From assembly GCA_958295835.1 (NCBI GenBank), contig OY282378.1, positions 744,001 through 808,000 of the forward strand: a stretch of 64,000 bases of DNA. The letters run 5' to 3'. Of this stretch, positions 17,275-24,913 are shown piece after piece; the stretch's first letter is position 1, and each line of letters opens with the position of its first letter. Source of the DNA: an uncultured Gammaproteobacteria bacterium. Its GTDB lineage: Bacteria; Pseudomonadota; Gammaproteobacteria; HK1. The position numbers and the translations under genes were made by a program. Under the pieces are notes generated by a model. That model saw only the letters and a list, made by a program, of their open reading frames with translations. It was not told the DNA's origin and ran no database searches.

Positions 17275-17360
17275 CAGGAGTCGTCCCTGGTGAAGCTGAC
17301 GTACATGGCGTACATCGCAGCGAGGAAAGCGATCAGTGCCGCGATTGTTTCAAAGTCCAT
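17274..17360 (-). CDS. 28-residue membrane microprotein
   Basis: A short frame between two genes of the sulfur operon: ATG 17360 lies two bases after the stop of the 71-residue gene and its TGA overlaps the next ATG (TGATG at 17276-17272). The product is one hydrophobic helix, FETIAALIAFLAAMYAMYV, followed by a short charged end (TRDDS). Tight coupling on both sides and clean hydrophobicity make it likely real. Could be a small subunit of the membrane complex. Confidence 0.6.
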   Translation of the reverse strand: MDFETIAALIAFLAAMYAMYVSFTRDDS

Positions 17361-17361
17361 G

Positions 17362-17577
17362 TCAGCCCTCGGATTTGTAATGCCCGATCAGCGTGTCCAG
17401 CTCGATCGCCTCGCCGGTGTCGGGATTGAGCACCGGTGGGGTGAAGAAAGGCGTGCCTTCCCGGGACCTTGCAAGCTCGTCCAGCGGCTGGATGAACACG
17501 TGGACCATGGACGCGACCGAAATCAGTCCCACCACCGCGGAAAATATCGTGAGCTGGAGCTGCTTCCGGATTTTCAT
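17362..17577 (-). CDS. Small membrane-anchored protein of sulfur operon
   Basis: A 71-residue protein with a positively charged start (MKIRKQLQLTIF), one transmembrane helix (FSAVVGLISVASMVHVFI) and a periplasmic tail containing PFFTPPVLNPDTGEAIELD. No Cys. Not a family I know. It lies between the TusA-like gene and the 28-residue microprotein with almost no spacing, so co-function in the membrane is likely. Confidence 0.6.
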   Translation of the reverse strand: MKIRKQLQLTIFSAVVGLISVASMVHVFIQPLDELARSREGTPFFTPPVLNPDTGEAIELDTLIGHYKSEG

Positions 17578-17595
17578 GGTACTGGCCGCGGCGGA

Positions 17596-17901
17596 TCAGT
17601 TCTTCTTCAGCAGGACCTGCCAATGGCGTGACCGGCGGAGCGTCCCGAGATGGGTACCGCCGTTCTCCTCGATGATCGGCGGGAGCGCTTCCATGGAGGT
17701 GGGGTTGTCGATCTTCACCTCGATGACGTCGCCGGAGCGGGCCTTGCCGAGGGCGTTCCGCGTGAAGATCTGAGGTCGAGGGCAGGAGTCGCCGATGCAG
17801 TCCACGACCGTCGTCGCGGTGACGGTCTCACCACCATCCAGGGTCACGGGGGCTCCCGTTGCCTGGTTCTCCGGTTCGGCTTTCCTTCCGAAAAGGCCCA
17901 T
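17596..17901 (-). CDS. TusA/SirA-family sulfur carrier
   Basis: A 101-residue protein with the TusA signature DSCPRPQIFTRNALGKA; the Cys of C-P-x-P carries persulfide sulfur. A polar N-terminal extension of about 30 residues (GRKAEPENQATGAP) precedes the domain. GAGGAG lies eight bases before ATG 17901. TusA-like proteins beside YeeE/YedE transporters are a known pairing in which imported thiosulfate sulfur is loaded on TusA; here the same pairing is followed by DsrE-like relay proteins. Confidence 0.85.
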   Translation of the reverse strand: MGLFGRKAEPENQATGAPVTLDGGETVTATTVVDCIGDSCPRPQIFTRNALGKARSGDVIEVKIDNPTSMEALPPIIEENGGTHLGTLRRSRHWQVLLKKN

Positions 17902-17998
17902 GGGGCAGTCTCCTCGGCGACAGGGAATTCACTGACGCCGTTCCCGTGTACATCACATCGCGGTCACTCGGAGCTCGAAGAGCGACTGCGAACGACGA

Positions 17999-18601
17999 TT
18001 ACCCGATGCTCGCCATTCTTCCGGCGCCGGGACGTTCCCTGCGTACTATGGATCGATAGATCGCGAACAGCACGGCGAATTGCACCAATCCGAAAACGAT
18101 CGCGGGAATTCCGGTCTTCTCCTGCAACGTGGCCGCGTTCGAAAAGCCCAACTGGAGGGCTTCCAGGGCCGGTTCTCCGGACATGGCGGCGGGGGCGGGC
18201 GGCCAGTAAATGAAAGACCACACCAGCGAGAAGAGGAACATGCCCGCAAACGTGTAGATGAGCGCCCACATGGCGCCGACGTTGCCCTCGCCCGCCTTGA
18301 CCCATGTCGACACCGTGCAGGCGCCGGCCAGCACCATTCCGATTCCGAACAGGAACAGCCCGATAATCTGATTGAGGCCGACGTCGAATCGCATCGGATT
18401 GCCTTCGCCGATGGTGATGAAACCGGTGAATCCGAGCGTCAATATCATCATCGCGACAAGCAGGGCCTTGGTGTTGCGGTAGGTTTTGAAAAGCATCGCG
18501 TCACGCAGCGCGGCGGTATTGCAGAATCGGGATCGTTGCACGAGAAGGCCGACCGCGGTGCCGAACACGAAGGCCAGGACACATTCTCCGACGACGCTCA
18601 T
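17999..18601 (-). CDS. YeeE/YedE (TsuA-like) sulfur transporter half
   Basis: A 200-residue multi-helix membrane protein. Conserved YeeE/YedE sites are visible: the Cys in QRSRFCNTAALRD near residue 27 and the Cys in VLAGACTVSTWVKAGEGN. TsuA imports thiosulfate through a path lined by such cysteines. The usual fused protein has about 350 residues; here it is split into two genes two bases apart. Confidence 0.85.
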   Translation of the reverse strand: MSVVGECVLAFVFGTAVGLLVQRSRFCNTAALRDAMLFKTYRNTKALLVAMMILTLGFTGFITIGEGNPMRFDVGLNQIIGLFLFGIGMVLAGACTVSTWVKAGEGNVGAMWALIYTFAGMFLFSLVWSFIYWPPAPAAMSGEPALEALQLGFSNAATLQEKTGIPAIVFGLVQFAVLFAIYRSIVRRERPGAGRMASIG

Positions 18602-18602
18602 G

Positions 18603-19094
18603 TCACACTCCCAGGATTCGCTTGTATATCAGGGATCCCACCCAGGCTCCGGCGATGATTCCGCTGATGGCCAGATAACCCCCCAGGTTCAGCTCCGGTG
18701 TCAGTCCGAAGAACGTGCTGACGTTGCAGACGAAGGCGAGCCGGATCCCGATCCCCATGAGGAGCCCGCCGATGGTGATCATGATCCATTCCGACAGCCG
18801 GCGCGGGTAGCGGATGAAGAATTCGCCGCTCATGACCGCGCCGATGACCGCACCGAACAACATGCCCAGGCTGATGTAGATCTTCCAGTAGCCCGCGTCC
18901 GGCTCGAACACGAGCTGCCAGAAGGGAATTCTTCGAAGGTCGTCGCCCATGAAGAATTCCGCGATGAGGCCCGTCATCATCGTTTCACCGCCGCCTACCG
19001 TCCAGGCGCCGAGCTGCAGAAACAGAAAGATGTCGAGCACGGCGATCGCGGCGAGGGCGATCACCGGGTCGAGGGTCTTGCGGAAGAACTCCAT
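18603..19094 (-). CDS. YeeE/YedE (TsuA-like) sulfur transporter half
   Basis: A 163-residue membrane protein, first gene of the operon. The segment GGLLMGIGIRLAFVCNVSTF matches the YeeE/YedE repeat in which Cys takes part in substrate passage. Together with the next gene it should form one thiosulfate/sulfane-sulfur importer. Its start faces the divergent ribbon-helix-helix gene at 19237; the 142-bp spacer should contain both promoters. Confidence 0.85.
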   Translation of the reverse strand: MEFFRKTLDPVIALAAIAVLDIFLFLQLGAWTVGGGETMMTGLIAEFFMGDDLRRIPFWQLVFEPDAGYWKIYISLGMLFGAVIGAVMSGEFFIRYPRRLSEWIMITIGGLLMGIGIRLAFVCNVSTFFGLTPELNLGGYLAISGIIAGAWVGSLIYKRILGV

Positions 19095-19236
19095 GACGAC
19101 GACCTCATGGCTTCATCGCTGCGCGCTCGAATCCCATCGCGATGATTCTGTATTAGTATGCGTGCCGCATGGGCGCGTGGTGGTATTTATTGCCAACGCG
19201 CCACTGACCCTCAGCCGGACCGTGCCGGGTGATCCC

Positions 19237-19545
19237 ATGTCGATCTACCTCGAACCCCCGGATGTGCTCGGACACATGTTCAATGCCTGCACGACCGAAC
19301 AAATCAATGAATTCGCGCCGCAAAAGCGCGGTTTCAGGATCCATGGCCACAGCACCACCATTCGACTGGAGGCGGCCTTCTGGCACGTGCTCGATGAAAT
19401 GGCACGGGATTCGCGCATGGAGATGCCGGGGCTGATCGAGATGATCCACGATCACTGTCTTGTCGCCAACGACAAGAACCTCGCTTCGTGCCTGCGCGTG
19501 ATCTGTCTGAAGTACACCGAATCCACCCTGGAACAGGATGCCTGA
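19237..19545 (+). CDS. Ribbon-helix-helix domain protein (RHH_4 type)
   Basis: A 102-residue protein with QKRGFRIHGHSTTIRLEAAF and WHVLDEMARDSRMEMPGLIE, the pattern of the RHH_4 family of small ribbon-helix-helix proteins. Such proteins may bind DNA, though the family's role is poorly known. Divergent from the sulfur operon, hence a candidate regulator of it (inference). ATG 19237 is used; it overlaps the HAD gene by 8 bp. Confidence 0.72.
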   Translation: MSIYLEPPDVLGHMFNACTTEQINEFAPQKRGFRIHGHSTTIRLEAAFWHVLDEMARDSRMEMPGLIEMIHDHCLVANDKNLASCLRVICLKYTESTLEQDA

Positions 19546-20230
19546 CCGCGTACCGGCGCGAGGCGGCGCGACGGCGGCCTGCAACGGCGGCGAACCCCGC
19601 ATCGACGCGGTGCTGTTCGACTGCGACGGCGTGCTCGTCGACAGCGAGCGGGTCGCGGTCGAGTGCATCGTCGAGTTCGCGTCCCGGTTCGGCGCCCGGT
19701 TCGAGCTCGAGGAAGCGCTGCAGCGGTTCACCGGCGCGCGGATGGCCGACAACCTGCGTGATATCGAGGCCCGCGGGAAGTGCAAGCTGCCTGACGACTT
19801 CGAGGACACTCTTCGAACCCACATGGCGGCGGAATTCGAGACCCGGATCGAGCCGATGGACGGCGCGGCGGCGCTGGTCGAGGCCCTCGACGTGCCTTAC
19901 TGCGTCGTCTCGAACGGGCCGCGTTCGAAGATGGAGGTCACCTTGCGCGTCACCGGCCTGCTCGATCACTTCGCCGGACGCATCGTGAGCGCCTACGAGG
20001 TGGGGGTGTGGAAGCCGGACCCCGCGCTGTTTCTGCACGCGGCGCGAGTGCTCGGGACCGCGCCCGAGCGGTGCGCGGTGGTCGAGGACAGCGACTACGG
20101 CATCGCGGCCGGTGTGGCGGCCGGTATGCAGGTCTTCGCGCTGATCTCCGGCCAACGGGCGCACCCGGTGCCGGATGGCGTGGTGCCGGTGGCGTCGCTC
20201 GCGGAATTGCACCATCGACTCCCATGCTGA
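19538..20230 (+). CDS. HAD-family phosphatase (beta-phosphoglucomutase-like)
   Basis: A 230-residue HAD hydrolase with all motifs: VLFDCDGVLVDSE (nucleophile Asp), CVVSNGPRSKM (motif II Ser), VWKPDPALF (motif III Lys), and CAVVEDSDYG (motif IV). The cap region resembles that of GmhB/PGMB-like phosphatases acting on small phosphoesters. Substrate cannot be told. It overlaps both the RHH gene and the PPOX gene, so all three are co-transcribed. Confidence 0.85.
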   Translation: MPDRVPARGGATAACNGGEPRIDAVLFDCDGVLVDSERVAVECIVEFASRFGARFELEEALQRFTGARMADNLRDIEARGKCKLPDDFEDTLRTHMAAEFETRIEPMDGAAALVEALDVPYCVVSNGPRSKMEVTLRVTGLLDHFAGRIVSAYEVGVWKPDPALFLHAARVLGTAPERCAVVEDSDYGIAAGVAAGMQVFALISGQRAHPVPDGVVPVASLAELHHRLPC

Positions 20231-20700
20231 GCGGGGCGGAGCGCCGGTTCGTCGAATCGATGCGCGTCGCCCGGCTCGCGACGGCGGACGCGAACGGCGC
20301 TCCGCACGTGGTGCCGGTGTGCTACGCGCTGCTCGGCGGCAACCTCTACGTGACCATCGACGAGAAGCCGAAACGCCCGGACGTGCGCGCGATGAAGCGG
20401 CTGCGCAACATCGCAGAGAACCCGCGCGTCGCCGTCGTCATCGACCGGTACGACGAAGACTGGTCGCGGCTCGCCTGGGTGATGCTGCGGGGCCGCGCCG
20501 AGATCCTCGATGACGGCGACGAGCACGATCGCGCCCAGGTCGAGCTGCGGGAACGCTATCCGCAATACCGCACGATGCGGATCGAACCGCTGCCGGTCAT
20601 CGCGCTGCGGATCGACCGGGTGAATGCATGGGGCGCCTTCGACGCGCCGTGCGGCGGGCCGGTCGCGAACACCTCGCCATGCGCTCCGCGCAATGCGTGA
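20224..20700 (+). CDS. PPOX-class F420-type oxidoreductase (TIGR03668-like)
   Basis: A 158-residue split-barrel flavin/deazaflavin-binding protein. Marks: RVARLATADANGAPHVVPVCYA, a typical N-terminal strand pair, then NPRVAVVIDRYDEDWSRLAW and the final WGAFD. The TIGR03668 group is listed among putative F420-dependent enzymes. A cofC gene lies 100 bp downstream, which supports F420 use here. It overlaps the HAD gene by seven bases. Confidence 0.75.
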   Translation: MLSGAERRFVESMRVARLATADANGAPHVVPVCYALLGGNLYVTIDEKPKRPDVRAMKRLRNIAENPRVAVVIDRYDEDWSRLAWVMLRGRAEILDDGDEHDRAQVELRERYPQYRTMRIEPLPVIALRIDRVNAWGAFDAPCGGPVANTSPCAPRNA

Positions 20701-20805
20701 GCCCCCGGACGAGTGGGATCCATCGCCGTGCCCCGGACGGGCGGGAAGCATTGCCGGGTATCGGTCGAGCGATTGAGCTACGGTTGCTGAGCTACGGTTT
20801 CGGCG

Positions 20806-21465
20806 ATGCCTGCCTGCGACGTCCATGCCGTCGTCCCGGTGAAGGACCTGGGGAATGCGAAGCAGCGTCTCGCCGCGGCCTTCGATCAGCCGGCGCGCAC
20901 CGCGCTGTTCCGGGCCATGCTGGAGGACGTACTGGAAGCGCTCTCCGGCGTCGCCGCGCTGGCGCGGGTCATGCTCGTCACCCGCGACCCCGAAGCGATC
21001 GCGCTGGCGGAGCGCCACGGCGCCGAGTGCCTGATCGAGCCGGAGAACCGCGGCCACACCGCGGCGGTCGAGCTCGCGGCGAAGGCGCTCTCCGAATCCG
21101 GGGCAGGGGCGTTGCTGCAGGTTCCCGGAGACATTCCTCGCGTCACCGTCGCGGAGATCGAGGCGGTGATCGCGGCGCACGCCCCGGCCCCGGCCGTCAC
21201 CATCGCCCCGTCGCGCGACTACCGCGGCTCGAACTCCGTGCTGTGCTCGCCGCCGGACGTGTTTCCGTTCCGGTTCGGCGACGACAGCTTCTATCCGCAC
21301 CTCGCCGCCGCGCGCGCCATCGGGATCGAGCCGGCGGTCGTCGAACGGTCGGGGCTCGGCCTCGATCTCGACACCCCGGACGATCTGGAGGCGTTTCTCG
21401 CATCGCCCTCGGACACGCGGACGTATCGCCTCCTCACCGGCCGCCTGCCGCCCGGTGGGGCTTGA
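20806..21465 (+). CDS. cofC: 2-phospholactate/3-phosphoglycerate guanylyltransferase (F420 synthesis)
   Basis: A 219-residue CofC/FbiD-type nucleotidyltransferase that activates 2-phospholactate, phosphoenolpyruvate or 3-phosphoglycerate with GTP to build the side chain of F420. Marks: VVPVKDLGNAKQRLA (nucleotide loop), LLQVPGDIPRV (metal Asp), APSRDYRGSNSVLCSPP, and the CofC-typical FGDDSFYPH. F420 is rare in proteobacteria. No cofD, cofE or cofGH is in the window. Two close copies of GAGCTACGGTT precede the gene at about 20773-20801. Confidence 0.85.
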   Translation: MPACDVHAVVPVKDLGNAKQRLAAAFDQPARTALFRAMLEDVLEALSGVAALARVMLVTRDPEAIALAERHGAECLIEPENRGHTAAVELAAKALSESGAGALLQVPGDIPRVTVAEIEAVIAAHAPAPAVTIAPSRDYRGSNSVLCSPPDVFPFRFGDDSFYPHLAAARAIGIEPAVVERSGLGLDLDTPDDLEAFLASPSDTRTYRLLTGRLPPGGA

Positions 21466-21586
21466 TCAAACGTGACGAGGGATTCGCCGGCCGGCGTTGC
21501 GTTCACCTGCCGGACCCCGTGACCCCGCTCCCGGAGTGGCGACCGAGCCCGGTCCGAGCCCGCCCCCAGCCCGCGGCTCCGCCTGC

Positions 21587-22825
21587 TCAGGCGACGATTC
21601 CGCCGTCCCGAAGCTCTCCAATCCTCGCGCTGGTGAGGCCGAGCACCTCGGCGAGGATCTCGTCGGTATGCTGCCCGAAGGTGGGGGCAGGACGGACCGC
21701 CTCGCGCGCATGGCGCCGGAATTCCAGCGGCGAGCCCGGCATCATGAAGCGGCCGATCCCCGGCTGGTCCACGTCTTCGAACAGCGGATTGCGGATCGAG
21801 CAACGAGGGTCGTCGCGCACCATCTCCAGAAAGGACTGGTACGGCCCCCAACACACGCCGGCTTCGTCGAACGCGGTGCGTACCTCATCGTAGCCGCGGG
21901 CGCCGACCCAGCGCGCGACGACCGGGGCGATGACGTCGCGGGCCTCGAAACGCTGGCCTTCGTCGGAGAGGTCCACGCCGAGCATCGCCTCGACATGGCC
22001 CATCGCCTCGTGTGCGTCGATGGCGTCGAGCAGGCTCTTCCACTGGCGGGCGGTGATGGCCGCGATCATCACCCTGCGTCCATCCTTCGTCGCGAAGTCG
22101 CGGCCGAAAGCGCCGTACAGATCGTTGCCGATCGGCGCACGTTCGGCGCCGTTCACGATCGCTTCACCAATATGTCCGAGATTCCCGACCGTGGCGTAGC
22201 CGACGTCGGAGAGGGCCAGGGTGATGTGCTCGCCTTCGCCGGTGTCGTGCCGCCGCCGCATCGCGGCGAGGATCCCGGTGGCCGCCGTGAGGCCGGTGAT
22301 CACGTCCCAGGCCGGAAACACGTGGTTGACCGGCGCATCGGGCCGCGCGGGGCCGGTGACCATCGGGTATCCGACCGCACTGTTCACCGTGTAGTCGAGC
22401 GCGGTGGCGCCGTCGCGATGTCCGGTGATCTGCACCATCACCACGTCGCGCCGCCGGGCGGCGAGGGATTCATAGGCCAGCGCGCCGCGTGCGGGGAGGT
22501 TGGTCAGGAAGCAGCCGCCCCCCTCGCCGGGTCGCGTGACGAGCTCGGCGACGAGCTCCCGACCTTCCGGAGCGCGGAAGTTGACGGTAAGTGAGCGCTT
22601 GCACTTGTTCAGGCTCGCCCAGTAGATGCTCGCGCCGCTCTCGGCGAGCGCGCTTTCGGCAAGCGCGCTTTTGGCAAGCGGCCAGCGCCTCGCGTCCACG
22701 CCGCCGCCGATGGGGTCCACGCGGATGACGTCCGCGCCGAGCTGCGCGAGGGTGAGCCCGCCGGTGGGCGCTGCGACGAAGGCGGACGCCTCGACGATTC
22801 GAAGATCTTCGAGTATCCGATACAT
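21587..22825 (-). CDS. Class III CoA-transferase (CaiB/BaiF family)
   Basis: A 412-residue protein of the CaiB/BaiF family, which moves CoA between carboxylic acids or isomerises CoA esters. Marks: LAQLGADVIRVDPIGGG, NKCKRSLTVNFRAPEGREL, and VGYPMVTGPARPDAPVNHV. The closest group I can recall is that annotated 2-methylfumaryl-CoA isomerase, but I cannot separate this from other subfamilies. Residues 53-64 hold a small in-frame duplication (KSALAESALAESG). Distal end of the minus-strand catabolic cluster. Confidence 0.8.
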   Translation of the reverse strand: MYRILEDLRIVEASAFVAAPTGGLTLAQLGADVIRVDPIGGGVDARRWPLAKSALAESALAESGASIYWASLNKCKRSLTVNFRAPEGRELVAELVTRPGEGGGCFLTNLPARGALAYESLAARRRDVVMVQITGHRDGATALDYTVNSAVGYPMVTGPARPDAPVNHVFPAWDVITGLTAATGILAAMRRRHDTGEGEHITLALSDVGYATVGNLGHIGEAIVNGAERAPIGNDLYGAFGRDFATKDGRRVMIAAITARQWKSLLDAIDAHEAMGHVEAMLGVDLSDEGQRFEARDVIAPVVARWVGARGYDEVRTAFDEAGVCWGPYQSFLEMVRDDPRCSIRNPLFEDVDQPGIGRFMMPGSPLEFRRHAREAVRPAPTFGQHTDEILAEVLGLTSARIGELRDGGIVA

Positions 22826-23005
22826 GGCTCTCGCTCCTTCGTGCCGTCGCTTCGGTGAGGCTTGTGCCCGCGACGGGAGACATTGGCCATCCGAAGTTAC
22901 GAACCGGGGGTCGCGCTGGTGGGAAATGCGGGCTGGCTCTCCCCTGTCACCCGCTCGAACGCACCGCGCCTCGTCATCGGCACTGGCGCGTCCGGGTCAC
23001 ACGCC

Positions 23006-23362
23006 CTACTTCCCCATCACACGTTGGAGCGAGTGCCTGCGGTTGCGCGTGTGCGGGCGCACCTCCGTCGGCCAGCGCCCTCGTTCGATCGCCTCCCCCC
23101 ACGCCGCGCTCTTCATGACCTCGGGGTCCTCGATCTCGTAGATCGCGTGCCAGGTCGGCGTCTCGCCCTGCGCCACGGATCGGATCTCGCCGCCCAACGA
23201 CACTTCGAAATCCTGCGCCTTGAGCCGGGTGACCGCGATCACGCCGGGCACGTCGAGCAGGTAGGGCACGTGCTCGGTATCGTAGACTTCGTTGAACAGG
23301 TCTTCCCTGTCCGGGTCGACGTCCATGCTTGCGATGAAGACGTAACGGGTGTCGATGGGCAT
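23006..23362 (-). CDS. Dimeric alpha-beta barrel (EthD-like) small protein
   Basis: A 118-residue protein beginning MPIDTRYVFIASMDVDPDRE, with EVYDTEHVPYLLDVPGVIAV, the pattern of dimeric alpha/beta-barrel proteins of the EthD/Dabb type. The start at 23362 has GAGGAGCTCCGAC upstream. In catabolic clusters such proteins are small isomerases, monooxygenases or helpers. Function not assigned. Confidence 0.7.
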   Translation of the reverse strand: MPIDTRYVFIASMDVDPDREDLFNEVYDTEHVPYLLDVPGVIAVTRLKAQDFEVSLGGEIRSVAQGETPTWHAIYEIEDPEVMKSAAWGEAIERGRWPTEVRPHTRNRRHSLQRVMGK

Positions 23363-23704
23363 GTCGGAGCTCCTCGGGTTGCGGGCGGACAAGCGTACCC
23401 GATCGGGACGTGCCGCCCTCATTTGGGCAGGGACTCGAGCAATCGGGTTTCCGGATTCGTTTCGGATCCGATGCTGCATGGCGCAATCATGGCATCGGCC
23501 GATGTGGATTCCCGCGACCCGCTCTCGCAGGCACGAGCTCCAGCGGAGTGACGTCATGGAAGCTGTGAAGCGGTCGATGGCGACAATCCCCCCGCGACAG
23601 GCGATTCGTTCCGCCGCGACCGACGCTTGGCCGGTGCACCGCCCGGCCAGGGCCGCCCTGCGGTCTCTCGACCCGGCCGAGGGCCGGTCACCTCACCCGT
23701 TGGA

Positions 23705-24910
23705 TCACGCCCCTTCCCGGCCGACGATCACCACCGAGCAGACGTTCTGGTGGGGGAATCCGCCGAGGTTGTGGGTCAGGCCCCTGACCGGTTCCTTCTC
23801 GCGCTGGCGTTCTCCGGCCCGGCCGAGCATCTGCAGATAGACCTCGTAGATCATGCGAAGCCCCGATGCGCCGATGGGATGCCCGAAGCACTTCAGACCC
23901 CCGTCGATCTGGCACGGCAGCGGGCCGTCTGCGTCGAAGAACCCGTCCATCACGTCCTTCACCGCAGCACCCTCGGGCGAGATGTGCAGATCCTCCATCG
24001 TGATCAGCTCGGTGATCGAGAAGCAGTCGTGGACCTCGATGAGGCTCAGCTCTTCGCGCGGATTGGTGATCCCGGCCTCGGCGTACGCACGCTCCGACGC
24101 CTTTCGGGTGGTCATGAAGTAACTTCCGTCCCATGAATTGTGCTGGGCCTCGGTTCCGTTCGACACCGAGAGCTGGAGCGCCTTCACGGTGACGATATCC
24201 GTCTTGCCGAGCGACCGCGCGATCTCCGGGGTCGTTACGATGGCGCACGCCGAGCCGTCCGAAACCCCACAGCAATCGAACAGCCCGAGAGGTTCCGCGA
24301 CCATGGGCGCGTTCAGCACCCGGTCTTCGTCGATCCGGTTGCGCAGATGCGCCTTCGGATTCTTCGACCCGTTGTCGTGGCTCTTGACCGAGACGTGGGC
24401 CATGGCCCGCTTGAGATCCTCGGCCGGAAGCTCGTGCCGGGTCCGGTACGCCGACGCGAGCTGCGCGAACGCACCGGGCGCAGAGAAGTTCGCCCAGTAG
24501 AGATCGTTCACCGCGCCCCGGGTTCGTTGCGGCAGGCCGCCGTAGCCGGTGTCCTTCAGCTTCTCCACCCCGAGCGCGAGCGCGATGTCGCACGCCCCGG
24601 ACGCGACCGCGTAGACTGCACCGCGAAACGCCTCCGAGCCGCTCGCGCAATAGTTCTCCACCCTCGTGACCGGGATGTACGGCAGGCGCAGCGCGAGCGC
24701 GAGCGGAAGCCCGGACTTGCCGGCGTGCTGCTCCTCGATGGCGGTGGAGAGCCACGCCGCTTCGATCCGGTCCTTCTCGATTCCGGCGTCTCCGAGCGCC
24801 TCACCGAACGCCTCGTGCATCAGATCCTCGGCGTTGTCGTTCCAGCGCTCCCCGAACTTCGAGCATCCCATGCCCAGGATGGCCACCCGATCGCGAATCC
24901 CCGTCGCCAT
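23705..24910 (-). CDS. Thiolase-family protein (SCP2/acetyl-CoA acetyltransferase-like)
   Basis: A 401-residue thiolase-fold enzyme. The nucleophilic Cys is residue 88 in VENYCASGSEAFRG; the C-terminal catalytic region reads KCFGHPIGASGLRMIYEVYL. Thiolases of this SCP2-like type often pair with a DUF35/OB-fold partner, and the next gene upstream carries one, three bases away. The pair probably cleaves or condenses an acyl-CoA in the catabolic pathway. Confidence 0.88.
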   Translation of the reverse strand: MATGIRDRVAILGMGCSKFGERWNDNAEDLMHEAFGEALGDAGIEKDRIEAAWLSTAIEEQHAGKSGLPLALALRLPYIPVTRVENYCASGSEAFRGAVYAVASGACDIALALGVEKLKDTGYGGLPQRTRGAVNDLYWANFSAPGAFAQLASAYRTRHELPAEDLKRAMAHVSVKSHDNGSKNPKAHLRNRIDEDRVLNAPMVAEPLGLFDCCGVSDGSACAIVTTPEIARSLGKTDIVTVKALQLSVSNGTEAQHNSWDGSYFMTTRKASERAYAEAGITNPREELSLIEVHDCFSITELITMEDLHISPEGAAVKDVMDGFFDADGPLPCQIDGGLKCFGHPIGASGLRMIYEVYLQMLGRAGERQREKEPVRGLTHNLGGFPHQNVCSVVIVGREGA

Positions 24911-24913
24911 GAT

